A DNA stretch of 64,000 nucleotides from JANJTY01 sp038257155 (GTDB taxonomy: Bacteria > Pseudomonadota > Gammaproteobacteria > Xanthomonadales > Xanthomonadaceae), in assembly GCA_038257155.1 (NCBI GenBank), contig JBBSJP010000011.1, positions 1 through 64,000 of the forward strand, in the 5' to 3' direction. This document shows, piece by piece, positions 40,265 to 48,084 of this stretch. Position 1 is the first letter of the stretch. Each line of letters starts with the position of its first letter. Below the pieces are notes generated by a model. The model saw only the letters and a list, made by a program, of their open reading frames with translations, searched no databases and was not told the DNA's origin. Both the position numbers and the translations under genes were made by a program.

Positions 40265-42340
40265 ATGATCAGTCAGAACACCCTTCTCGTAATTGCCCTG
40301 GCGCCACTGCTGGGCGCCATCGTGGCTGGCCTGTTCGGCCGCCAGATCGGCCGCAGCGGCGCGCACTGGGTCACCATTCTCAGTGTCGCGCTGAGCTGCG
40401 CACTGTCGATGGATGTGCTCTACCAGCTTGCCTGGGGCGGCGCCGAGAACTTCAACCAAAACGTCTATACCTGGTTTCAGGTGGGCGACTACTCGGCCCA
40501 CGTCGGTTTCCTGATTGACCGGCTCAGCGCCATGATGATGGTGGTGGTCACCTTCGTCTCGCTGCTGGTGCACGTCTACACCATCGGCTACATGAAGGAA
40601 GACCCGGGCTACCAGCGCTTTTTCGCCTATATCAGCTTGTTTACGTTCTCGATGCTGATGCTGGTGATGAGCAACAACTTCCTGCAGCTGTTCTTCGGCT
40701 GGGAAGCGGTGGGCCTGGTGTCTTACCTGCTGATCGGCTTCTGGTTCAAGCGGCCGAGCGCGATCTTTGCCAACATGAAGGCCTTCCTGGTCAATCGCGT
40801 CGGCGACTTCGGCTTCCTGCTCGGCATAGCCGGCGTGCTGTACTGGCTGGGCACGCTGGACTACGCCACGGCCTTCGCCGCTGCGCCAAGCATAGAGAAC
40901 GCGACGGTCGAAATCTGGCCGGGGGCGATGTGGTCGGTGCCGACCTTTATCTGCATCTGCCTGTTCATCGGTGCGATGGGCAAGTCCGCCCAGGTTCCAC
41001 TGCACGTCTGGCTGCCCGATTCGATGGAGGGCCCGACACCGATCTCGGCCCTGATCCACGCCGCGACCATGGTTACCGCCGGCATCTTCATGGTGGCGCG
41101 CATGAGCCCGCTGTTCGAGATGTCCAGCACGGCCCTCCTGTTCGTGCTGTTCATCGGCGCCACCACGGCTTTCTTCACCGGCCTGATCGGCATGGTGCAG
41201 AACGACATCAAGCGCGTCGTTGCCTATTCCACACTTTCCCAGCTTGGCTACATGACCGTGGCGCTTGGCGTGTCGGCCTACGCCGGCGCGGTCTATCACC
41301 TGATGACCCACGCCTTCTTCAAGGCCCTGCTGTTCCTGGCTGCCGGCAGCGTGATCATCGGCATGCACCACGAGCAGGACATGCGCCGCATGGGCGGCCT
41401 GCGCAAGTACATGCCGATCACCTGGATCACCAGCCTGATCGGCACCCTGGCCCTGGTCGGCACGCCGTTCTTCTCCGGTTACTACTCGAAGGACGCCATC
41501 ATCGAAGCGGTGCATGCGGCGACGGGGCAGGGCGGCTGGGTGGTCTACTACGCCTACGCCGCGGTGCTGCTTGGTGTGTTCGTCACCAGCTTCTACAGTT
41601 TCCGCCTGCTCTACTTGACGTTCCATGGACCAGAGCGTTTCCGCGAAGTCGCGCATGACGCGCACGGGCATCACGACGAACAAGCGCACGACGATCACGC
41701 CCACGTTGACCACGCTCACGGCCATCACGGCGTGCACGAGCCGCATGAGTCGCCTTGGGTGGTGACCGTTCCGCTGATCTTGCTGGCCATCCCGTCGATC
41801 CTGATCGGCTTCTTCACGGTCGGCCCAATGCTGTTCGGCGGATGGTTCGGTGATGCCATCGTGGTGCGCGACGCGAACGACATGCTTGGCGCTGCCGGCG
41901 CGAAGCTGTGGCACGACGAGGGCGGCTGGGTTTCTGCTGCGGTTGGTTTCGGCCTGCACTTCGTGACAGCGCCAGCCTTCTGGCTCGCCTTCGCCGGCTT
42001 CGCCAGCGCCACCTACATCTACCTGTTCAATCCCGCCATCGCCGACAAGTTCAAGAAGACCCTGGCCCTTCCGGTACGCGTGCTGGAGAACAAGTACGGA
42101 TTCGACGACTTCAACCAGGCGGTATTCGCGCGCGGCAGCCTGCTGCTGGGACGCGGGCTCTGGAAAGGCGGCGATACCGCAGTGATTGATGGGGTGCTGG
42201 TCGACGGCTCGGCCACCTTCGTTGACCGCTTCGCTGCGGTGCTGCGCAACATCCAGTCGGGCATGCTCTACCACTATGCCTTCGCCATGATCCTCGGCCT
42301 GATTGCGCTGCTAGGCGTGCTGGTCTGGGCAGCGAAATAG
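40265..42340 (+). CDS. nuoL: NADH-quinone oxidoreductase subunit L
   Basis: Distal antiporter-like proton pump (ND5), 691 residues. It has 'NNFLQLFFGWEAVGLVSYLLIGFW' with the TM5 Glu, 'MGKSAQVPLHVWLPDSMEGPTPISALIHAATMVTAGIFMV' with Lys and His, and the C-terminal lateral helix and anchoring TM. Between two TM helices lies a strongly His/Asp-rich loop ('HDAHGHHDEQAHDDHAHVDH' and onward), with well over ten histidines in about 35 residues. A 304-bp gap with a MITE-like element separates it from nuoM. Confidence 0.97.
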   Translation: MISQNTLLVIALAPLLGAIVAGLFGRQIGRSGAHWVTILSVALSCALSMDVLYQLAWGGAENFNQNVYTWFQVGDYSAHVGFLIDRLSAMMMVVVTFVSLLVHVYTIGYMKEDPGYQRFFAYISLFTFSMLMLVMSNNFLQLFFGWEAVGLVSYLLIGFWFKRPSAIFANMKAFLVNRVGDFGFLLGIAGVLYWLGTLDYATAFAAAPSIENATVEIWPGAMWSVPTFICICLFIGAMGKSAQVPLHVWLPDSMEGPTPISALIHAATMVTAGIFMVARMSPLFEMSSTALLFVLFIGATTAFFTGLIGMVQNDIKRVVAYSTLSQLGYMTVALGVSAYAGAVYHLMTHAFFKALLFLAAGSVIIGMHHEQDMRRMGGLRKYMPITWITSLIGTLALVGTPFFSGYYSKDAIIEAVHAATGQGGWVVYYAYAAVLLGVFVTSFYSFRLLYLTFHGPERFREVAHDAHGHHDEQAHDDHAHVDHAHGHHGVHEPHESPWVVTVPLILLAIPSILIGFFTVGPMLFGGWFGDAIVVRDANDMLGAAGAKLWHDEGGWVSAAVGFGLHFVTAPAFWLAFAGFASATYIYLFNPAIADKFKKTLALPVRVLENKYGFDDFNQAVFARGSLLLGRGLWKGGDTAVIDGVLVDGSATFVDRFAAVLRNIQSGMLYHYAFAMILGLIALLGVLVWAAK

Positions 42341-42376
42341 GTTCAATCAATGACCCCTTGTTCATTCTATACATAC

Positions 42377-42598
42377 CCGTTCGTGGTGAGGAGCGATGGT
42401 TCGATCGCGCGGCCTCGAACTGCGTTCTCGATCCGCTCGCCTCACCACGATCGGGTAGGAGCGCGCAGCGCGACCGAGCGCAGCGAAGGCGAGTCGCGCA
42501 AGCGACCGAACGAGAGCGCGTCTCGAACCACCTTAGCGGTCCTTCGAGACGCGGCGCCTCGGCCTTCGGCCTCGATCGCCGCTCCTCAGGACGAACGG
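42377..42598. mobile_element. 222-bp MITE-like element between nuoL and nuoM
   Basis: Terminal inverted repeats CCGTTCGTGGTGAGGAGCG (42377–42395) and CGCTCCTCAGGACGAACGG (42580–42598) match at 17 of 19 positions. Internal dyads (GGTGGTGAGG.., GCGCGCAGCGCG, GAGGCCGAAGGCC) make the element highly foldable. It has no coding frame with an SD. The layout suggests a non-autonomous inverted-repeat element. No clear target-site duplication was found, and no transposase with matching ends is in the window. Confidence 0.65.
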
Positions 42599-42644
42599 TT
42601 TTCTCTGAACCGCCCGCCGAGTCAATAAGAAGGACGGCCCCACA

Positions 42645-44159
42645 ATGCAATCCACATGGCCCCTGCTGAGCCTTGCTATCTGGCTGCCCATCCTGGGTGG
42701 CTTCCTGGCTCTGCTTTTTGGCAACCAGCGCGCCGGTCGGGTGCGCTGGTTTGCGCTCGGCATCGCCGCACTCACCTTTCTGGTCACCATTCCGCTTTAC
42801 ACCGAATTCGAAGCCTCCCTGGCAACGATGCAGTTCGTCGAGAAGCACGAATGGGTGCCAGCCTTCGACCTGTGGTACGCGATCGGCGCTGACGGCATTT
42901 CCGTTGCGCTGATCCTGTTGACCAGTTTCACCACGGTGCTCGTGATCATTGGCGCCTGGGGTTCGATCGACGATCGTGTGCACCAGTACATGGCGGCCTT
43001 CCTCATCCTCGAAGGCCTGATGATCGGCGTGTTCTGCGCGATGGACGCACTGCTGTTCTACGTGTTCTTCGAGGGCATGCTGATCCCGATGTTCCTGATC
43101 ATCGGCATCTGGGGCGGAACGCGGCGCGTGTACGCCGCGATCAAGTTCTTCCTCTACACCTTCCTCGGGTCGGTGTTCATGCTGGTCGGCCTGATCTACC
43201 TGTACCTCAAGGGTGGCAGCTTCCAGTTGGCCGACCTCGCAGCGCTGCAGCTCAACGCAACCGAGCAGATGTGGCTGTTCTTCGCCTTCCTGCTGGCATT
43301 CGCGGTGAAAGTGCCGATGTTTCCGGTACACACCTGGTTGCCGGATGCGCACGTCGAGGCGCCGACCGGCGGCTCGGTGATCCTGGCCGCGATCATGCTG
43401 AAGATCGGCGGCTACGGTTTCCTGCGGTTTTCGCTGCCGATCACGCCCGATGCCGGCGCCGAATACGCGTGGCTGGTGATTGTGCTGTCCTTGATCGCGG
43501 TGGTCTACATCGGCCTGGTGGCCCTGGTGCAGACTGACATGAAGAAGCTGATCGCGTATTCCTCGATCTCGCACATGGGCTTCGTCACGCTCGGCACCTT
43601 CATCGCCTTTGCCCTGATGCGCGAGTCAGGCGCCGGCAGCGCTGCTGAGCTCGGTCTGCAGGGCGCCATGGTGCAGATGATCAGCCACGGCTTCATCTCC
43701 GGTGCGATGTTCTCCTGCGTCGGTGTGCTTTACGACCGCATGCACAGCCGCAAGATTTCCGATTACGGCGGTGTGGCCAACACCATGCCCTGGTTTGCGG
43801 CCTTCTTCGTATTGTTCGCGATGGCCAATTCCGGCTTGCCGGGCACCTCGGGCTTTGTCGGCGAGTTCATGGTGATCTTGGCCAGCTTCCAGTACAGCCC
43901 TTGGGTGGCGGCGCTGGCTGCGATCACCCTGATCCTGGGCGCGGCCTACACCCTGTGGATGGTCAAGCGCGTGATCTTTGGCGAGATCGCCAACGACAAC
44001 GTCAAGGCGCTGAAGGACATCGGTGGACGCGAGACCTTCGTGCTGGGCGCTTTTGCTGCCGGCGTGCTGCTGTTCGGCATCTGGCCCAAGCCGCTAACCG
44101 ACCTGATGGACGCATCGATTGCACAGCTGGCAGCCCAGCTGCTGGTCAGCAAGCTCTAA
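42645..44159 (+). CDS. nuoM: NADH-quinone oxidoreductase subunit M
   Basis: Antiporter-like proton-pumping subunit (ND4), 504 residues, 13–14 TM helices. The TM5 Glu lies in 'LLFYVFFEGMLIPMFLIIGIWGG', the central Lys/His in 'LAFAVKVPMFPVHTWLPDAHVEAPTGGSVILAAIMLKIGGYGFLRF', and 'LVALVQTDMKKLIAYSSISHMGFVTLG' carries the distal Lys. The SD AAGAAGGA precedes ATG 42645. Because of the inserted element upstream, its translation cannot be coupled to nuoL. Confidence 0.97.
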   Translation: MQSTWPLLSLAIWLPILGGFLALLFGNQRAGRVRWFALGIAALTFLVTIPLYTEFEASLATMQFVEKHEWVPAFDLWYAIGADGISVALILLTSFTTVLVIIGAWGSIDDRVHQYMAAFLILEGLMIGVFCAMDALLFYVFFEGMLIPMFLIIGIWGGTRRVYAAIKFFLYTFLGSVFMLVGLIYLYLKGGSFQLADLAALQLNATEQMWLFFAFLLAFAVKVPMFPVHTWLPDAHVEAPTGGSVILAAIMLKIGGYGFLRFSLPITPDAGAEYAWLVIVLSLIAVVYIGLVALVQTDMKKLIAYSSISHMGFVTLGTFIAFALMRESGAGSAAELGLQGAMVQMISHGFISGAMFSCVGVLYDRMHSRKISDYGGVANTMPWFAAFFVLFAMANSGLPGTSGFVGEFMVILASFQYSPWVAALAAITLILGAAYTLWMVKRVIFGEIANDNVKALKDIGGRETFVLGAFAAGVLLFGIWPKPLTDLMDASIAQLAAQLLVSKL

Positions 44160-44172
44160 GGACCGCTTTCAC

Positions 44173-45618
44173 ATGACAACCCTTGCCGACCTTGTCCCGC
44201 TGGCGCCCGAGATCTTCCTGCTTTCGGCGACCTGCGGCCTGCTTCTGATCGATCTATTCATTTCGCAGCAGCGCCGTGGCCTGATTCATCTGCTCGCCCT
44301 GCTGATCCTGCTGGCGGCCGGCATCCTTACCTTCCGTGAGGGCGGGGAAGCCGCGGCCAGTGCTTTCGGAGGCAGCTTCCTGCGCGACGGCATCGGCGAC
44401 ACCCTCAAGCTGTTCATCTACATCGTGACGGCCGCTGCGCTGGTGTATGCCAAGCCTTATCTGGAGGCGCGTGACCTGTTCAAGGGCGAGTTCTACACCC
44501 TGATCCTGTTTGCCGTGCTGGGCATGATGTTCCTGGTGTCGGCCGGCAGCCTGCTGATGGTGTATCTCGGGTTGGAGCTGCTCGCCCTGTCGACCTATGC
44601 CCTGGTCGGACTGCATCGCGACAACCGCAATGCCTCCGAAGCGGCGATGAAGTACTTCGTGCTGGGCGCCTTGGCATCCGGCATGCTGCTGTACGGCATG
44701 TCGATGGTCTACGGCGCTACCGGTACGCTGGATCTTGCGCAGATTCATGCCGCAGCAGGCAGCCTGGAGGGCGAGCAGCGCCAGTTGATGCTTTTCGGCG
44801 TGGTGTTCCTGGTGGTCGGCATCGCTTTCAAGTTTGGTGCGGCGCCGTTTCACATGTGGGTGCCCGATGTCTACCAGGGTGCACCGACGGCGGTCACCCT
44901 GTTCATCGGTTCGGCGCCCAAGCTGGCGGCCTTCGGCATGGCCTACCGCTTGCTGGAGGGCGGTGCCGGCGAGATGTCGGCCGACTGGCGCCAGATGCTG
45001 GCCTGGTTGGCGGTGGCTTCGCTTGCCATCGGCAATATCCTGGCGATAGCCCAGACCAACCTGAAGCGCATGCTGGCCTATTCGACCATCTCGCATGTGG
45101 GCTTCCTGTTCCTGGCCTTGGCGAACGGCACACCCGCCGGCTACTCGGCGGCGATGTTCTATGCGATCTGCTACTCGATGATGGCTGCCGCAGCCTTCGG
45201 CGCGGTGATCCTGTTGTCGCGCAAGGGCTTTGAGGGCGAGCAGATCGCAGACTTCCGCGGCCTCGGTCAGTCGCATCCCTGGTACGCGCTGATGATCCTG
45301 CTGGTGATGGGTTCGCTCGCCGGCTTTCCGCCCTTGCTGGGTTTCTGGGCGAAGATTGCGGTGCTTAAGGCCGCTATTGATGGCGACATGCTCTGGCTTG
45401 CAATTGTTGGTGTCGCGTTTGCCGTGATCGGTGCGTACTACTATCTGCGCGTGATCAAGGTGATGTACTTCGATAGCGCCGAAGACGGCACGCAGGCGCA
45501 GCTTTCGAGCGACTCGCAGTTGCGTTGGCTGTTCAATGCCAATGCGGTGCTGATGCTGATTCTGGGCATTTTCTGGAATCCGTTGCTGTCCATGTGCCAG
45601 CGTGCATTTGGTCTCTGA
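44173..45618 (+). CDS. nuoN: NADH-quinone oxidoreductase subunit N
   Basis: Third antiporter-like proton-pumping subunit (ND2), 481 residues, last gene of the operon. Conserved 'LLMVYLGLELLALSTYALVGLHRDNRNASEAAMKYFVLGALASGMLLYGMSM', 'FKFGAAPFHMWVPDVYQGAPTAVTLFIGSAPKLAAFGMA' and 'NLKRMLAYSTISHVGFLFLAL' are complete. It starts 13 nt after nuoM. Its stop is followed directly by the initiator-tRNA promoter; no separate nuo terminator is seen before it. Confidence 0.97.
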   Translation: MTTLADLVPLAPEIFLLSATCGLLLIDLFISQQRRGLIHLLALLILLAAGILTFREGGEAAASAFGGSFLRDGIGDTLKLFIYIVTAAALVYAKPYLEARDLFKGEFYTLILFAVLGMMFLVSAGSLLMVYLGLELLALSTYALVGLHRDNRNASEAAMKYFVLGALASGMLLYGMSMVYGATGTLDLAQIHAAAGSLEGEQRQLMLFGVVFLVVGIAFKFGAAPFHMWVPDVYQGAPTAVTLFIGSAPKLAAFGMAYRLLEGGAGEMSADWRQMLAWLAVASLAIGNILAIAQTNLKRMLAYSTISHVGFLFLALANGTPAGYSAAMFYAICYSMMAAAAFGAVILLSRKGFEGEQIADFRGLGQSHPWYALMILLVMGSLAGFPPLLGFWAKIAVLKAAIDGDMLWLAIVGVAFAVIGAYYYLRVIKVMYFDSAEDGTQAQLSSDSQLRWLFNANAVLMLILGIFWNPLLSMCQRAFGL

Positions 45619-45631
45619 TGCGTCAGAAGGC

Positions 45632-45660
45632 TTGCATCGCGAACACTTCGACTCTACAAT
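45632..45660 (+). promoter_or_regulatory. sigma-70 promoter of initiator tRNA / rimP operon
   Basis: TTGCAT (45632–45637), an exact 17-nt spacer, and TACAAT (45655–45660). The -10 ends 11 nt before the tRNA 5' end, as expected for a stable-RNA gene with a short leader. It probably also feeds the downstream rimP–nusA genes by read-through, as metY does in E. coli. Confidence 0.75.
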
Positions 45661-45671
45661 TCCGCTTCTGC

Positions 45672-45748
45672 TGCGGGGTGGAGCAGTCTGGCAGCTCGTC
45701 GGGCTCATAACCCGAAGGTCGCAGGTTCAAATCCTGCCCCCGCTACCA
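45672..45748 (+). tRNA. metY: initiator tRNA-fMet (anticodon CAT)
   Basis: 77 nt including CCA. The anticodon stem has the three G:C pairs diagnostic of initiators (TCGGG-CTCATAA-CCCGA). The acceptor stem pairs from position 2 (GCGGGG/CCCCGC) and leaves position 1·72 unpaired. Here the mismatch is T·T (45672 and 45744) instead of the usual C·A. T-arm GCAGG/CCTGC is intact. Location ahead of rimP–nusA–infB is the conserved metY position. Confidence 0.95.
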
Positions 45749-45760
45749 TGCACGGTAACG

Positions 45761-45786
45761 AAAGGGCCTCCATTGGGGGCCCTTTT
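45761..45786 (+). terminator. terminator after initiator tRNA
   Basis: AAAGGGCCTCC-att-GGGGGCCCTTTT (one T-G wobble): a stem of about 11 bp ending in a T-run, 12 nt after the tRNA CCA. First of three hairpins in the rimP leader. Confidence 0.85.
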
Positions 45787-45800
45787 GTCAACCGGGCCCC

Positions 45801-45867
45801 GTCGTCCGAAACACCGGACGACGCCGGAGATGGACGTACCGGAAGGGCCATATGGCCCTTTTTTGTT
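45801..45867 (+). terminator. second hairpin and terminator/attenuator before rimP
   Basis: GTCGTCCG-aaacac-CGGACGAC (45801–45822) is followed by the perfect 18-bp palindrome AAGGGCCATATGGCCCTT (45843–45860) running into TTTTTTGTTTTTT. The latter is a strong intrinsic terminator 20 nt upstream of the rimP start, so operon expression needs read-through. In E. coli this leader is the target of NusA-dependent autoregulation; the same logic is inferred. Confidence 0.8.
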
Positions 45868-45887
45868 TTTTGCGAGAACGTTTTGCG

Positions 45888-46448
45888 ATGAGTGAATCCA
45901 ATCCGATAACCGAGCGTCTGCAGGCCCTTCTTGGGCCGCTGGTCGCTGATCTGGGGCTGGAGCTCTGGGGTATCGAGTTCCGTCCCAGCCAGGGACAGTC
46001 GCTGCTGCGCATCTATATCGAAGCGCCGGGCCGTGCGGTATCGATCGAGGACTGTGAGCGCGTCAGTCGCGAATTCAGCGCCCAGCTCGATGTGGAGGAT
46101 CCGATCCAGGGTCAGTTCCTTCTGGAAGTGTCCTCGCCAGGCTGGGAACGCCCGTTGTTCGCACCCAGCCAGTACGCGCGCTTTCCCGGCGAGTTGGTGA
46201 AGATCAAGCTCGCGCTTCCAGTGAATGGACGCCGCCGTGTGCAGGGCAAGATCCTCGCCGTGGATGCCGAGTCGGTGGAAGTGGATGTCGAAGGCGTGCC
46301 CATGCGCGTGCCTTTCGGCAGCATCCATCAGGCCAAGTTGAGCCCCGATTTTGAAACCTGGAAGGCCCAGGCCGCGCCCGCGCAGCCTGAGCCAGCCGAA
46401 ACCAAGCCCGCCGCCGGAAAAACCGGCGGCCGGCGCAAGTCGTCCTAA
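45888..46448 (+). CDS. rimP: ribosome maturation factor RimP
   Basis: Cytosolic factor for 30S subunit assembly, 186 residues. N-terminal domain 'GLELWGIEFRPSQGQSLLRIYIEAPGRAVSIEDCERVSREFSAQLDVEDPIQGQFLLEVSSPGWERPLF' is classic RimP (YhbC), followed by an SH3-like C-terminal domain. The final 30 residues are Ala/Pro/Lys-rich and lineage-specific. First protein gene of the nusA–infB operon, lying directly after a terminator that must be read through. Confidence 0.95.
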   Translation: MSESNPITERLQALLGPLVADLGLELWGIEFRPSQGQSLLRIYIEAPGRAVSIEDCERVSREFSAQLDVEDPIQGQFLLEVSSPGWERPLFAPSQYARFPGELVKIKLALPVNGRRRVQGKILAVDAESVEVDVEGVPMRVPFGSIHQAKLSPDFETWKAQAAPAQPEPAETKPAAGKTGGRRKSS

Positions 46449-46490
46449 CCCGCAGATGGTCGCGATGTGCGAACCGCAGGAGTTGATGCA

Positions 46491-47978
46491 ATGAGCAAGG
46501 AATTGTTGCTGGTGGTCGAGGCGGTTGCCAGCGAGAAGGGCGTGCCGCGCGATGTGATCTTCGACGCGATGGAGGCGGCGCTGGCATCGGCTGCCAAGAA
46601 GCGCTATCCCGACCAGGACGTCGAGATCCGCGTCAGCATCGACCGCAAGGACGGCAGCTACCAGACCTTCCGCTGCTGGGAAGTGGTGCCTGACGATATC
46701 GTCATGGAAGCCCCCGAGCACATGATCCGCATGATGGATGCGGTCGATGAAAAGGATGGCGCCGAGGTTGGTGACGTCATCGAGGAGAAGATCGACAACG
46801 CCGAATTCGGCCGCATCGCCGCGCAGGCTGCCAAGCAGGTCATCGTGCAGCGCGTGCGCGAGGCCGAGCGCGCCCAGGTCGTCGATGCCTTCAAGGATCG
46901 CGTCGGCGAACTGATCACCGGCATCGTCAAGCGCGTCGAGCGCGGCAACATCTTCATCGACCTGGGCAGCAATGCCGAGGCCTTCATCCCCAAGGACAAG
47001 GCGATTCCGCGCGATGCGGTGCGCCCTGGTGACCGCATCCGCGGCTACCTCTTCGATGTGCGCTCTGAAACGCGTGGCCCGCAGCTGTTCGTTTCGCGCA
47101 CCGCGCCCGAATTCATGATGGAGCTGTTCAAGCTGGAAGTGCCTGAAGTCGGCCAGGGCCTGGTCGAGATCAAGGCCGCCGCGCGTGATCCGGGCGACCG
47201 CGCCAAGATCGCCGTGATCGCGCACGACACCCGCACCGATCCCATCGGCGCCTGCATCGGCATGCGCGGTTCGCGCGTGCAGGCGGTGTCGAACGAACTC
47301 AACGGCGAGCGCATCGATATCGTCACCTGGAGCGACAACCCCGCCCAGTTCGTGATCAATGCCATGGCACCGGCGGAAGTGCAGTCCATCATCGTCGATG
47401 AAGAGAAGCACTCGATGGACATCGCCGTGGCCGAAGAGAAGCTGGCCCAGGCGATTGGCAAGGGCGGGCAGAATGTGCGCCTGGCCAGCAAGCTGTCGGG
47501 CTGGCAGCTGAACGTGATGACTCATGGCCAGATCCAGGCCAAGAGCGAATCCGAGCAGGTGGCAGCGCGTCAGCTGTTCATGGCCAAGCTTGAGGTCGAC
47601 GAAGAGATCGCAGCCATCCTGGTGACCGAAGGCTTCAGCACGGTCGAGGAAATTGCCTACGTGCCGACTGGCGAGTTGCTGGCAGTGGAAGGCTTCGATG
47701 AAGACATCGTCGAGGAACTGCGTGCGCGTGCCCGCGACGCCCTGCTGAATGAAGCGCTGGCGGCAGAAGAAGAGCTGGAAGAGCACAAGCCCGCGGAGGA
47801 TCTGCTGAGCCTTGACGGGATGGACGAGGCAACGGCCTATGCCCTGTCGGCGCGGGGCATTGTCGGCCGTGATGATCTTGCCGAAATGGCGGTGGACGAG
47901 ATCACCGATATCGAGGGCATTGACGCGGAACGCGCCGCAACCCTGATCATGGCTGCGCGCCAGCACTGGTTCGCGTAA
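46491..47978 (+). CDS. nusA: transcription termination/antitermination factor NusA
   Basis: RNA polymerase-binding elongation factor, 495 residues. Domains in order: N-terminal RNAP-binding domain (about 1–125, 'LLLVVEAVASEKGVPRDVIFDAMEAALASAAKKRY'), S1 (about 135–200, 'ITGIVKRVERGNIFIDLGSNAEAFIPKD'), KH1/KH2 ('CIGMRGSRVQAVSNELNGERIDIVTWSDNPAQFVINAMAPA', 'AIGKGGQNVRLASKLSGWQLNVMT') and two acidic C-terminal HhH repeats ('EDLLSLDGMDEATAYALSARGI'), as in other proteobacteria. Likely autoregulates through the leader terminators. Confidence 0.97.
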   Translation: MSKELLLVVEAVASEKGVPRDVIFDAMEAALASAAKKRYPDQDVEIRVSIDRKDGSYQTFRCWEVVPDDIVMEAPEHMIRMMDAVDEKDGAEVGDVIEEKIDNAEFGRIAAQAAKQVIVQRVREAERAQVVDAFKDRVGELITGIVKRVERGNIFIDLGSNAEAFIPKDKAIPRDAVRPGDRIRGYLFDVRSETRGPQLFVSRTAPEFMMELFKLEVPEVGQGLVEIKAAARDPGDRAKIAVIAHDTRTDPIGACIGMRGSRVQAVSNELNGERIDIVTWSDNPAQFVINAMAPAEVQSIIVDEEKHSMDIAVAEEKLAQAIGKGGQNVRLASKLSGWQLNVMTHGQIQAKSESEQVAARQLFMAKLEVDEEIAAILVTEGFSTVEEIAYVPTGELLAVEGFDEDIVEELRARARDALLNEALAAEEELEEHKPAEDLLSLDGMDEATAYALSARGIVGRDDLAEMAVDEITDIEGIDAERAATLIMAARQHWFA

Positions 47979-48084
47979 ACGAAGTACGGTGCCGGCCGTC
48001 TGGGCATTCAGACAGTCGGCATCGCGGTAAACTAATGCGTTTTCCAGGTGCGCCCTCATGGAGCGCCCACGAACAGGAAGTCAC

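Noticed and set aside
45705..48059. 784-codon minus-strand ORF opposite rimP/nusA
   Set aside because: Shadow of rimP and nusA. Its C-terminal 'VAGAGFEPATFGL' is the familiar antisense product of a tRNA-Met region.
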